From the NCBI GenBank assembly GCA_003644265.1, contig QNBX01000011.1, positions 1-52,983 on the forward strand: a stretch of DNA of 52,983 nucleotides, given 5' to 3'. This document shows, in pieces, positions 24,747-33,067 of this stretch. The notes beneath the pieces are model-generated. The model had not been told where the DNA came from. It did not search any database and saw only the letters and a list, made by a program, of their open reading frames with translations. Position 1 is the stretch's first letter, and every line of letters starts with the position of its first letter. This DNA is from Planctomycetota bacterium (lineage in GTDB: Bacteria > Planctomycetota > B15-G4). The position numbers and the translations under genes are program-made.

Positions 24747-26560
24747 TCGAGTCGTTCGCCAACGGCGCCCTGGCCCTCCTCGGCATCAGCTTCCTGATCT
24801 TCATGCACGAGCTGGGCCACTTCGTGGCCGCCCGCGCCTTCGGTGTGCGTGTGGAGACCTTCTCGATCGGCTTCGGTCGGCGCATCGCCGGCTTCCACCG
24901 CGACGGGACCGACTACCGCCTGTCGCTGGTGCCCCTGGGGGGCTACGTCAAGATGGCCGGGGAGTACGGCGACTTCGATGACGAGCAGGTGCTCGACCCG
25001 GGCGACCTGGCCTCCAAGCCCATCTGGCAACGCTTCATCATCTTCTCCGCCGGCGTGGTCGTGAACATCGCGCTGGCGTTCGTGATCTACCCGGTGGCGT
25101 TCGGGCTGGGCGTGCCCTTCATGTCGCCCAGCATCGGCACGCTGGTCCCCGGCGGCGCCGCCTGGCGAGCGGGCGGACAGGTGGGCGACCAGATCCTGAG
25201 CGTCAACGGCAACACGGTCTACGGCTTCGAGGACGTGGGCCTGGAGGTGGCCCTGGGCGACCCCGAGCACACCGTGCTGCACGTGCTGCGCGGCGAGCGC
25301 GAGCTCGACCTCGTGCTGCAGAGCGATCGCGTTGACAGCCGCTGGGACGCGGGCATCTACCCGCCCGCCTCCGCGCGTCTGGTGGTGGCCAGCGGGGAGC
25401 AGTCTCCGAAGCCCGCCGAACGCGCGGGGCTGCTCGACGGCGATGTGCTGCTGGCCGCCAACGGCCTGGGCGTGGGGCAGGTCTACCGGGGCCGCACCCT
25501 GGGAGCGCGAGAGGTGCTGCAGCGGGCCCGCACATCGGGCCAAGACCTCGTGCTCAGCGTCGAGCGCGCGGGCCAGCGCCTGGACTTCACGCTCACACCC
25601 GAGGCGCTCGACAGCCAGGGAGGTCGACGCCTGCTGGGCGCCGTGCCGCTGGCTCGCCGGGTCGCCGCGCTGCGCGGGCCGGCCGCTGCGGCTGACTTCC
25701 CGCTGGCCGTCGACGACGTGATCATGACCCTGGCCGGCGCGCCCCTGCTCGACCGCGAGCTACTGCTGGTGGCCGCCGAGCAGGGTCCGCTCGAGCTCAG
25801 CATCCGGCGCCACGAGCAGCTGATCGAGGCCAAGCTGACCGCGACCCAGGCCCAGGCGCTCCTGAGCGGCGACGTGGCCCTCGCCGGGGATGAGACCCAG
25901 CGCTTCATCCAGCCCCTCAAGGGCGGCGCGCTCGAGGACGCCGGCGCGCTCCCCGGCGACGAGATCGTGTCCCTCGACGGCCAGCCCCTGGCGGACTACG
26001 CGGCGCTGCTCAGCGCGCTCAAGAACAGCCACGAAGACGTGGTCGTGCACCGCGTGGGCCTGGCCCGCGGCGAGCAGAGCTTCGACCTCGACGTGCGCAT
26101 GCGGCCCCTGCCGATCATGGACGACGGGCTCGACCTCAAGCCGGTCGAGATCACCCACGACCTCGATCTCGCGGGCTCGATCGCCGCCGGCTGGAACGCC
26201 AGCACCCACGCCCTGCAGACCACCGCCATGACCCTGGGCAAGCTGTTCACCGGCTCGGTCGGCATGGAGAACCTGGGCGGCCCGCTCTCCATCTCGTTCA
26301 TCACCTACAAGTCCGCCGAGATGGACTTCGCCAAGCTGCTGTTCTTCCTGGCGCTGCTGAGCGTCAACCTCGGGTTCATCAACATCCTGCCCATCCCGGT
26401 GCTGGACGGCGGGCAGATCGTGTTCCTGATGTGCGAGAAGGTGAAGGGCAGCCGGCTGTCCGACGGCTTCATGCAGAACGCGCAGCTGGTGGGACTGGTG
26501 GCCATCCTGGCCCTGATGGTGGTCGTCACCTACAACGACATCCTGCGCTTCTTCGCATGA
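24743..26560 (+). CDS. rseP: RseP-type site-2 protease with extra PDZ domains
   Basis: This is a 605-residue membrane metalloprotease (S2P, M50). HELGH at residues 22-26 and the LDG motif in NILPIPVLDGGQIVF near 550 supply the zinc site, with membrane helices near 10-30, 105-130, 520-545 and 580-600. Between them are at least three PDZ-like domains with bound-ligand loops: AAWRAGGQVGDQILSVNG, AERAGLLDGDVLLAANG and LEDAGALPGDEIVSLDG. E. coli RseP has two PDZ domains and 450 residues, so this protein carries an insertion of about 150. It probably cleaves anti-sigma factors or remnant signal peptides. It overlaps both neighbours by 4 nt. Confidence 0.93.
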   Translation: MIESFANGALALLGISFLIFMHELGHFVAARAFGVRVETFSIGFGRRIAGFHRDGTDYRLSLVPLGGYVKMAGEYGDFDDEQVLDPGDLASKPIWQRFIIFSAGVVVNIALAFVIYPVAFGLGVPFMSPSIGTLVPGGAAWRAGGQVGDQILSVNGNTVYGFEDVGLEVALGDPEHTVLHVLRGERELDLVLQSDRVDSRWDAGIYPPASARLVVASGEQSPKPAERAGLLDGDVLLAANGLGVGQVYRGRTLGAREVLQRARTSGQDLVLSVERAGQRLDFTLTPEALDSQGGRRLLGAVPLARRVAALRGPAAAADFPLAVDDVIMTLAGAPLLDRELLLVAAEQGPLELSIRRHEQLIEAKLTATQAQALLSGDVALAGDETQRFIQPLKGGALEDAGALPGDEIVSLDGQPLADYAALLSALKNSHEDVVVHRVGLARGEQSFDLDVRMRPLPIMDDGLDLKPVEITHDLDLAGSIAAGWNASTHALQTTAMTLGKLFTGSVGMENLGGPLSISFITYKSAEMDFAKLLFFLALLSVNLGFINILPIPVLDGGQIVFLMCEKVKGSRLSDGFMQNAQLVGLVAILALMVVVTYNDILRFFA

Positions 26561-27597
26561 TCCGCGGCCCGGAGCGCGGCGGCCTGGCCGCGCTGCTCGA
26601 GGCCCTGCGGGCGCCGCTGCTGCTCTCGCCCCTGGCCGATGTGTACTGCGGCTGGGTGCTCGCGCTGGCTGTTCAGCCGCTCGACGACTCGTACACAGGC
26701 TGGGCCGGGCGGCTGCTGGCCCTGTCGCCGCAGGCGCTCGTGCCCCTGGGTGGCGCGGCCCTGGCCGGTTGCCTGCTGCTGGCCGCGGGCATGGCACAGA
26801 ACGCGCTGGTGGACCGGGAGGACGATGCCGCGCGCAAGCCCACCCGCCCCCTGCCACGCGGCGCCGTGAGCGTGGGCGGCCTGCGCCTGACCTGGGCCCT
26901 GTGCGTGCTGGGCGCCCTGGCGCTGCTGCTGCCCGTGTCCGGCGGCCTCGCCGCGGCCGGCTTCATCCTGACGGGCAGCGCCGTGTATCACCTGTGGCTC
27001 AAGCAGAAGCCCGCGGCCGGGAGCCTGGTGCTCGGTCTGCTGCGCGGGGCCTGCATGGGGCTGGGCCTGCTCGCGGCCCGCAGCTTCCTGGATCAGCGCG
27101 GCGGGCCTTTTGCAGAGCCGCACCCGGACATCGGCCCGGCGCTGCTGGGTTGCGCCCTGTACGCGCTGTACGTGTTCGGCGCGGCGCTGCACGCCTCCAC
27201 CGACGACGAACAGGGGCCCACGGACGACGCGCTCGCGTCCAACGACGGCAAGCGCGGCTCCGACGACGACTCAGCACCTGGTGGGACCAGCGCCGCCGGG
27301 CTGACCGTGTCTGGGCTGGTGCTGGCGCTTTGGAGCGGTGTCTGCCTGGCGCGGCTGGCCAGCGGCGCCGGATGGCACGCCGGGCTGGGGGGCGTGCTGC
27401 TGATCTGGGCCCTGCTGCGCATGGCGCGCGCGGCGCACAGCCTGCCGCCCCCCGCCGTGACCGGCGTGGTGCTCTCGGGCCTGCACCTGCTGCACGCGGG
27501 CGTGGTCGCTCTGCTGCTCGGGCCCGCGGCGGCCGCCCTGCCGCTGCTGCTGTTCGCGCTCAGCCGCGCCCTGCTGCGGGTCTACCCGCCCTCCTGA
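26557..27597 (+). CDS. UbiA-family prenyltransferase-like membrane protein
   Basis: This is a 346-residue protein with about eight or nine membrane helices. The first polar motif, NALVDREDDAARKPTRPLPRG, matches the NDxxD-type polyprenyl diphosphate and Mg site of UbiA proteins, with Asn at residue 82. The family moves prenyl chains onto aromatic or sugar acceptors. A charged loop, residues about 213-245, has clusters of Asp/Glu and Asn/Lys. Among relatives, the EboC-like branch of UbiA starts in a similar way; I cannot tell the acceptor. The gene is translationally coupled to the rseP-like gene (ATGA), and its end overlaps the CCA-type gene on the opposite strand by 16 nt. Confidence 0.85.
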   Translation: MIRGPERGGLAALLEALRAPLLLSPLADVYCGWVLALAVQPLDDSYTGWAGRLLALSPQALVPLGGAALAGCLLLAAGMAQNALVDREDDAARKPTRPLPRGAVSVGGLRLTWALCVLGALALLLPVSGGLAAAGFILTGSAVYHLWLKQKPAAGSLVLGLLRGACMGLGLLAARSFLDQRGGPFAEPHPDIGPALLGCALYALYVFGAALHASTDDEQGPTDDALASNDGKRGSDDDSAPGGTSAAGLTVSGLVLALWSGVCLARLASGAGWHAGLGGVLLIWALLRMARAAHSLPPPAVTGVVLSGLHLLHAGVVALLLGPAAAALPLLLFALSRALLRVYPPS

Positions 27598-28901
27598 GCG
27601 GCCACGCGCCGGGCCAGCCAGGCCAGGCCTCGACCGCGATCCGGTAGCTGGCCCTCGAGCTGCAGGTCGACGGCTTCGTTCAGCAGCGCGCCCACGCGCG
27701 GGCCGGGAGGCACGCCCAGGGCCAGCACGTCCGCGCCCGTGAGCAGCGGCGGCGGCACCAGCGCCTCCTCGGCCAACTGGGCCAGCATCGCTTCGATCAC
27801 CGGCAGGGCGTGGGTGTCGCCGTGACAGCCCGCGCAGTCCGCCTTGTAGAGCGTCAGCAGCTCATCGAAGTGCGCTTCGGCCATGAGCCGGCGCAGTCGC
27901 GCGGGCCGCATGGAGGGCACGTTCATGAAGATCAAGTGGTCGGCCACCAGGGCCACCACGCGGCGCGTCGTGTCGCGGGAGAGGCGCAGGCGCGCGCAGA
28001 TCTCCTGCGCCATCTCGGCCCCGCGTTCCACGTGGCCGTCAAAGCGGATGCGATCGGGCGCGCGCCGAAACGTGGGCGGCTTGCCGACGTCATGCAGCAG
28101 GGTGCCCAGGGCCAGCTCGAAGGAGACCTCATCGGGCAGCGACTCCAACACCAGGCAGGTGTGCACCCAGACGTCGCCCTCGGGATGGAACTGGGGCGGC
28201 TGCTCCACACCGTGCATGGCGCTCAGCTCCGGCAGGATCACGGCCAGCAGGCCCAGCTCGTCCAGCAGCTCCAGGGCCCGGCGGCGAGTGGGTGGCACCA
28301 GCATGCGCTCCAACTCCTGGCGCACGCGCTCGCCCGAGACGCGTTGCAGGCGCTGGGCGTGCTCGCGCATGGCGGCGGCGGTCCGCGGCTCCAGCTCGAA
28401 GCCGAACAGCGCCGCGAAGCGCACCCCACGCAGCAGACGCAGGCCGTCCTCCAGGAAGCGCTGCCCGGGCTCGCCGATGGCGCGCACCAGGCCCGCCTCC
28501 AGGTCGGCGCGCCCACCGACCATGTCCTGCACCTCACCGCTGAACGGATCCTGCACCAGGCCATTGATGGTGAAGTCGCGGCGCTGGACGTCCAACTCCA
28601 GGCTGGCGGGCTCGACGGACGCGGGGTGCCGGCCGTCGTCACCGCCCACGTCGCGCCGAAAGGTGGCCACGTCGTACTCCCGGCCCTGCTGGATCACCTT
28701 GACCACGCCAAAGGCCCGCCCCACCGCCACCGTCTGCGGGAAGAGCGCCATGACCTGCTCGGGCGTGGCGGAGCTGGCGATGTCGATGTCGCCCGGCTCG
28801 CGGCCGAGCAGCTCATCCCGCACGGATCCGCCGGCAAAGACCACCTGGTGCCCGGCCTCGGCCAGGCGCGCGGCGATGGCGCGCGCCTCAGCCCGCGACA
28901 T
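27582..28901 (-). CDS. tRNA nucleotidyltransferase/poly(A) polymerase with HD domain
   Basis: This is a 439-residue enzyme of the class II CCA-adding/PcnB family. The catalytic domain has VVFAGGSVRDELLGREPGDIDIA (GGxVRD and the DxD metal pair), RRDFTINGLV and QRFLEDGLRLLRGVRFA. The C-terminal part contains an HD domain (LLHDVGKPPTF, ADHL) as in CCA enzymes with phosphohydrolase activity. It probably repairs tRNA 3' ends. ATG 28901 has a GGGGAG site 7 nt upstream. A second family member, with a long tail, is at 37.5 kb, so the two likely split CCA addition and polyadenylation. Confidence 0.92.
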   Translation of the reverse strand: MSRAEARAIAARLAEAGHQVVFAGGSVRDELLGREPGDIDIASSATPEQVMALFPQTVAVGRAFGVVKVIQQGREYDVATFRRDVGGDDGRHPASVEPASLELDVQRRDFTINGLVQDPFSGEVQDMVGGRADLEAGLVRAIGEPGQRFLEDGLRLLRGVRFAALFGFELEPRTAAAMREHAQRLQRVSGERVRQELERMLVPPTRRRALELLDELGLLAVILPELSAMHGVEQPPQFHPEGDVWVHTCLVLESLPDEVSFELALGTLLHDVGKPPTFRRAPDRIRFDGHVERGAEMAQEICARLRLSRDTTRRVVALVADHLIFMNVPSMRPARLRRLMAEAHFDELLTLYKADCAGCHGDTHALPVIEAMLAQLAEEALVPPPLLTGADVLALGVPPGPRVGALLNEAVDLQLEGQLPDRGRGLAWLARRVAAQEGG

Positions 28902-28992
28902 GTGCGAGCTCCCCTGACGACCGCGCGCGCGCGTCCGGCGCGGCCCGTGCGCGCATTCCGGGTGACCGCACCGGCCGGCTCGGCGAGCTACC

Positions 28993-29556
28993 ATGTCGCG
29001 CTCCTCTCGGACTGCCCGCGTGCGCGCCCTCGGCCCCATCCTGCTTGTCGTCCTGTTGGCCCTCGGTGCCGGACTGCGTTTGCAGGCCCATCAGCGGGCC
29101 TCCGTCCTGCAGGCCAACGAAGAGCGCGCCCTCGAACGGACCTACCGGCTGTACCGCGCCAGCCGCGCGGCGGTGAGACGCGGTCCGCACCCCGGGCTGG
29201 CGGCGCTGCTGAGCGAACACCCGGGCCTGGTCATGCTGCCCGAACTGGGCGACGCCGAGCACGAGTACGCCGCCGACGAGGCCTACATCTTCGGCCTCAC
29301 GCGCCCGTCGCGCCGGGGACAGGAGGGCGCGACCGAGTTCGGCTACATCCTGCGCTCGTGGCCCCTGCACTTCGGCGTCAGCGGCGACCGCGAGTTCTAC
29401 GCCGAGGACCGCAGCGGCTTCTGGCAGGGGCAGAACGAGCTGGGCCGCAGCGGAACCAACGGGTCGTTCCCGCCGCCGTTCCCGCAGCCCGGCATCGAGG
29501 AGGGGCGCAACTCGGCCTGGTGGCAGAGCGACCTCTCCCGGCCCGATCACAGGTAG
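28993..29556 (+). CDS. Membrane-anchored protein with pseudopilin-like C-terminal domain
   Basis: This is a 187-residue protein. One N-terminal membrane helix (about 14-32) is followed by a helix rich in Glu/Arg, then a compact domain with YGYILRSWPLHFG-type residues and SGDREFYAEDRSGFWQ. The pattern of aromatic residues, then P, then a G-x-x-x-FY-x-D-x-G motif, resembles the C-terminal domain of pseudopilin-like proteins of planctomycetes, but I am not sure. It ends in a Pro-rich, Asn/Gly-containing tail. It is divergent from the CCA-type gene (91 nt) and overlaps the HEAT gene on the other strand by 10 nt. Confidence 0.6.
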   Translation: MSRSSRTARVRALGPILLVVLLALGAGLRLQAHQRASVLQANEERALERTYRLYRASRAAVRRGPHPGLAALLSEHPGLVMLPELGDAEHEYAADEAYIFGLTRPSRRGQEGATEFGYILRSWPLHFGVSGDREFYAEDRSGFWQGQNELGRSGTNGSFPPPFPQPGIEEGRNSAWWQSDLSRPDHR

Positions 29557-31205
29557 TTCCAGAACAGCAGCCGCGCGCGCTCCGAGAACTCCGGGTCATC
29601 GAGCGCCTTGGCCACGCGCCGCAGCACGGCCTCGCGCGGCCCGGCGTCCAGACGCACCATGGCGTCCAGGGCCATGATGCGCAGGGTCTGGTCGTGGCGC
29701 TCATCGAGCACGATGGCCTCCAACAACGGCAGCATGGAGGCCGTGCCCGCCGTCGAGGCCATGAAGATCAACAAACCCGCGGCCCGATCCTGTTCGAGCT
29801 GCGGCGCCAGCACGGCCACGGCCTGGGAGCCCAGCCCGCCCAGCATGCTGATCATGGGCAGCGCCAGCGCCGGATCACCCTCCAGCGCCCAGCGCACGAC
29901 GCGCGGCGCGGCCAACTCCGGAGCCACGGAGGAGAGCAGGCGACACAGGCAGATGCGCTCCGAGTTGGCAGTGGCTGGGTCGTCCAGGCGTGCCTCCGCG
30001 AGCGGCGCGAACTCCCGGGCGAAGGCGGGCTCGGCGCGGATCAGGCGGTCGACGGTCACGCCCAGGTACGCGCCCAGGGCCAGCTGCAGCTCGTTGCGCG
30101 TGCGCTCCACGGCGATGGGATGTTCCTGTTGCAGCAAGGCGTCCAGGGCCTCGGACTGGCAGGGGTGAGCGGGGTCGACCGCCATCTGCTCCAGCAGCTG
30201 CACAGCGAGCAGGGCTGATTCGTGGCCGCTGTTGATGGCGCGCACCATCAGGCTCATGAGCGCCAGCACGGAGCTGCGGTCGCGCTCGGCCACCAGCTGC
30301 ACCCAGCTCTCCTGCCCGAGGATGTTGCCGGCCATCGCCGCCATGCGCAGGCCGTTGATGCGCGCCACCAGGTCCTCGCCCGCCAGCATGGCCTCCACGC
30401 GCTCGACCGACTCGGGGTCGTCGTGTACCAGCAGCGAGGCCAAGGCCGCCATGGACTCACCGGGGCCCGCCTCGGACACGACGCGCTGCAGCAGCGCCAG
30501 CCCGCGCTCGTCCGCGTCGCTCTCACCGAGCACCGTGACGAAGGCCAGGTCAGGGTCCGCGGCCGTGCGCTCCAGCTCATCCAGCAGGTAGGCCCGGGCC
30601 TCGGGGTCGCCCCGCCGCACCCGCTCGGCCAGGGCCGCGCGGGCGTAGGCGCGCACCTCGTTGTCGGCGTCGTGCAGCCGCGGCAGGATGCCGCCGATGG
30701 CCGCGTCATCCGGGCAGTAGGCCAGCACTTTGAGCGCCGCGCGCGCGACGTAGGCGCTGTTGCTCAGGGCGCGCCCCACCAGCTCTTCGATGGCCCGCGG
30801 CGACGGGTCCGGGTCGTCCCCCAGCAGGGCGATCAGTTTCACCAGCAGGATCGGGTCGTTGGGCCCCAGATCGGCCAGCCGGGCCAGGATCTGGTCCGTG
30901 TGCTTGCCGCCCTCCCGGCCCAGGGCCTGCCGCGAGGACACCAGCACGGCGTGCCCAGCCCACTCCAGGCGGTCGAGATGGCGAGCCACGGCGTCCACCC
31001 CGCGCGACTGGGCCCAGTCCGGCGGCTGGGTCAGCTCAAGCTGGGGCAGCTGGGAGAGCAGCATGGCCAGGTCCTGCCCGGCGGCCGCCGAGCCCGGCAG
31101 GATGGGGCCGCTGCCGGCCGGGGTGCTGGGCTTGCGATCGGGCAGCAGCAGCACCAGCCCCACGAGCACGAGCACGACGAGGGTGGGGAGCAGGGGTGTT
31201 CGCAT
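29547..31205 (-). CDS. Membrane-anchored HEAT-repeat protein
   Basis: This is a 552-residue protein. The N-terminus (RTPLLPTLVVLVLVGLVLLL) is a membrane anchor or signal peptide without a lipobox Cys. It is followed by a Pro/Gly segment and HEAT-like repeats through the end, for example ILPRLHDADNEVRAYARAAL, VLGESDADERGLALLQRVV and ALLPLL-type stretches near the C-terminus. It lacks the Trp motif of the two HEAT paralogues at 13-17 kb, so it is a separate type. TAGACT lies 13 nt before ATG 31205 with no clear ribosome site. The function is unknown; protein binding at the membrane surface is likely. Confidence 0.8.
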   Translation of the reverse strand: MRTPLLPTLVVLVLVGLVLLLPDRKPSTPAGSGPILPGSAAAGQDLAMLLSQLPQLELTQPPDWAQSRGVDAVARHLDRLEWAGHAVLVSSRQALGREGGKHTDQILARLADLGPNDPILLVKLIALLGDDPDPSPRAIEELVGRALSNSAYVARAALKVLAYCPDDAAIGGILPRLHDADNEVRAYARAALAERVRRGDPEARAYLLDELERTAADPDLAFVTVLGESDADERGLALLQRVVSEAGPGESMAALASLLVHDDPESVERVEAMLAGEDLVARINGLRMAAMAGNILGQESWVQLVAERDRSSVLALMSLMVRAINSGHESALLAVQLLEQMAVDPAHPCQSEALDALLQQEHPIAVERTRNELQLALGAYLGVTVDRLIRAEPAFAREFAPLAEARLDDPATANSERICLCRLLSSVAPELAAPRVVRWALEGDPALALPMISMLGGLGSQAVAVLAPQLEQDRAAGLLIFMASTAGTASMLPLLEAIVLDERHDQTLRIMALDAMVRLDAGPREAVLRRVAKALDDPEFSERARLLFWNYL

Positions 31206-31218
31206 GGGGCTTACCGGG

Positions 31219-31224
31219 AGTCTA
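31219..31224 (-). promoter_or_regulatory. Candidate -10 box for the membrane-anchored HEAT gene
   Basis: TAGACT on the minus strand, 13 nt before ATG 31205. The transcript would have a leader of about 6 nt. Confidence 0.4.
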
Positions 31225-31287
31225 GCGTGATGGCCGGCCCGGATCCCGAGCCGCGTTGCCACAGGAGACAGCGCGCCTATCCGCCTT

Positions 31288-31316
31288 TTGACACTGTTCC
31301 TGGTGGTTGCTACTGT
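31288..31316 (+). promoter_or_regulatory. Strong sigma70-type promoter with extended -10 for the small lipoprotein gene
   Basis: TTGACA at 31288-31293 (perfect -35), 17-nt spacer, TACTGT at 31311-31316, with TGC just before the -10 box. It is the best consensus match in the window. The start codon is 182 nt beyond the -10 box, so the transcript should have a long leader of about 175 nt. Confidence 0.7.
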
Positions 31317-31427
31317 TCGCCGTGCTTGGCCACGGGTCCTTTCAGGGCTCACTGCTGCCCAACCAGCCGGTCAGGCGCAGGACCAGACAGCGGACCACTT
31401 CCGTCAGCGACAACAGGCAACAGACAA

Positions 31428-31490
31428 GGCGCTGGATCAGCCTGATTCAGCGCCGGTTCGCCCGAGGTTTCCCGAGGTTTACCCGAGGAT
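31428..31490 (+). promoter_or_regulatory. Leader hairpin and triple ribosome-site-like repeat
   Basis: GGCGCTGGATC and GATTCAGCGCC (31428-31454) form an 11-bp stem with one G-U pair and a 5-nt loop. Next come CCCGAGGTTT twice (31461-31480) and CCCGAGGAT (31482-31490). The last copy holds GAGGA, 9 nt before ATG 31499; the first two repeat the same GAGG core. A leader regulating translation is plausible. Confidence 0.55.
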
Positions 31491-31498
31491 CACAATCG

Positions 31499-31729
31499 AT
31501 GGCCCGCAAGACCCTTTGCTCCCTGCTCCTGGTCACCCTGGGCCTGACGCTGGTCACGGCCTGCGCCTCGCCCTTCTCGGGACACGGCGCCGACGTCCGC
31601 GCTGCCATGAACAAGAAGATCGAGCGCGCTCACCGTCGCTTCGACCGTCACTTCTACGGCCTGGATTGGGACGACCCGACGCACGAGTGGCACGATGAGT
31701 CCTACGCTCGGGGCCCGATGATCCGCTGA
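31499..31729 (+). CDS. Small lipoprotein, Asp/His-rich C-terminus
   Basis: This is a 76-residue protein. The signal peptide MARKTLCSLLLVTLGLTLVT is followed by a lipobox Cys (VTAC). The mature part is about 55 residues, first basic (NKKIERAHRRFDRHF), then acidic and aromatic (YGLDWDDPTHEWHDESY). The Asp/His-rich end could bind a metal, but nothing proves it. ATG 31499 has GAGGA 9 nt upstream and directly precedes the signal peptide. The strong promoter with a long structured leader suggests abundant, regulated expression, like the small abundant lipoproteins of other envelopes. No family recognised. Confidence 0.75.
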   Translation: MARKTLCSLLLVTLGLTLVTACASPFSGHGADVRAAMNKKIERAHRRFDRHFYGLDWDDPTHEWHDESYARGPMIR

Positions 31730-31788
31730 CGGGCGCTCCCGTCAGTCCGCGATCCCTGCCGATCCGCCCGCGGGGCAGGTCTACTTCC

Positions 31789-32997
31789 ATGGCACGACAC
31801 CCGGATGAGTCCGCGCCCTGCGCAGCATTCGGGCTGGGGTCCGTGGCCACAGCCCGGCCCGCCGCCGCTCGCGCTCACGGGCAGCGCGCCCTGCTGATCG
31901 CCCTGCTCGCCGCGCTGACGCTGGGCTGCGGCGGCGCCAGCCGGATGGAGTTCGCGCGCCGGGACTTCGTCGCGGTGTACAAGGACCCCGAGGCGCTCGA
32001 GCGCCTGCGCGGCGCCGAACCGCGGGTGGTCATGCTCTGGACCGAGTCGGCCCGGGTGGCCTCGATCGAGTCGACCGACGCCGCCCTGGCCGTCGTACGC
32101 GACGGGCTCGGCTTCCACCCGGCGGACCCCGGCCTGCAGATGGCGCAGATCGAGCTGCTCGAGAAGCTCAAGCAGCATGAGGAGTCGCTGTCCGCGGCCC
32201 GTGAGACCCTGGGGCGCCTGCCGCCGCAGACCATGCGCGTCGCGCTGCTGCACTCGCAGCTTCGCAATCTGCTGGCGCTCGGGCGCGTGGACGAGGCCTG
32301 GGTCACGGCCCATCGCCTGGCGGGCGTGTTCAACTCGCCGGTTGGCGCGCAGGCCGACGCCTGGGCCCGGGTGGCGCTGGAGCTGGCGCTGCTGGGCCGG
32401 CTCGAAGACGCCGACGAGTGCCTGGACCGCAGCTTGGCCCGGGGCCCCAACGGCATCGGCAGCATGATGGCCCTGGGCGTGCAGCAGCCCGAGACGCGGG
32501 CCGCCTCCCGCACCCTGCGCGAACGCGCCCTGGAGCATCACCCCCGGCATCCCGACCTGCGCCTCACGCAAGTGGTCGACCTGATGGAGAGCGAGCGCTA
32601 CCCAGAGGCCGAGGCCGCCATCGACACGCTGCCGGCGCCCCTGCCGTCGCGCCTGAGCTCCGATCTCGCGGCGCTGCACGCCCGACTGCACATCGTCCAA
32701 GGCCGTGTGGAGCAGGGCCTCGAGCTGCTCTTTGCGCGCCTCGACGACGAACCGGCCGACCGCCCCGCCCTGGCCGTGCTCGAACAGACCTGGGCCACGC
32801 TCGGTCAGCCGCCGGACGTGGTCATGGAGTACCGCCTGCGCCAGGCTCGCCCCAGGATCGGTCGCTCGGAGCGCCAGCGCCTGGATCGCTTGCTGGCCGC
32901 CATCGCCGAGCGGCGCGCCGGGCGCATGGGGCCCGCCAACGAGCCCGCGAGCGACGTTTCGGCCGAGACGGACGCTCAGCCCGCCGCCGACTCGTAG
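31789..32997 (+). CDS. TPR-repeat lipoprotein
   Basis: This is a 402-residue protein. The hydrophobic segment ALLIALLAALTLGC ends in a lipobox Cys, followed by GGASRMEF. The remaining sequence is TPR-like helical pairs with no enzyme motif. It is likely an outer-membrane or inner-membrane scaffold lipoprotein. ATG 31789 leaves about 32 residues before the hydrophobic core, long for a lipoprotein signal. GTG 31843 would give a more usual n-region, so the start is uncertain. The tail is Ala/Asp/Ser-rich. It follows the small lipoprotein by 59 nt and may share its promoter. It is convergent with miaA. Confidence 0.75.
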   Translation: MARHPDESAPCAAFGLGSVATARPAAARAHGQRALLIALLAALTLGCGGASRMEFARRDFVAVYKDPEALERLRGAEPRVVMLWTESARVASIESTDAALAVVRDGLGFHPADPGLQMAQIELLEKLKQHEESLSAARETLGRLPPQTMRVALLHSQLRNLLALGRVDEAWVTAHRLAGVFNSPVGAQADAWARVALELALLGRLEDADECLDRSLARGPNGIGSMMALGVQQPETRAASRTLRERALEHHPRHPDLRLTQVVDLMESERYPEAEAAIDTLPAPLPSRLSSDLAALHARLHIVQGRVEQGLELLFARLDDEPADRPALAVLEQTWATLGQPPDVVMEYRLRQARPRIGRSERQRLDRLLAAIAERRAGRMGPANEPASDVSAETDAQPAADS

Positions 32998-33067
32998 CCA
33001 CGCGCGTCCACGCCGTGGCGGGTCCGCAGCGCTCAAGCTGAAGCGAGCCTGCCCACCTGTAGGACGG

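Noticed and set aside
27810..30218. A plus-strand open frame of 802 codons
   Set aside because: Antisense to the CCA-type and HEAT genes; covers divergent and convergent junctions that real genes explain.
31307..31498. Upstream extension of the small lipoprotein frame
   Set aside because: The frame is open by chance. It would place the signal peptide in the middle, and a GAGGA site with ATG 31499 fits better.
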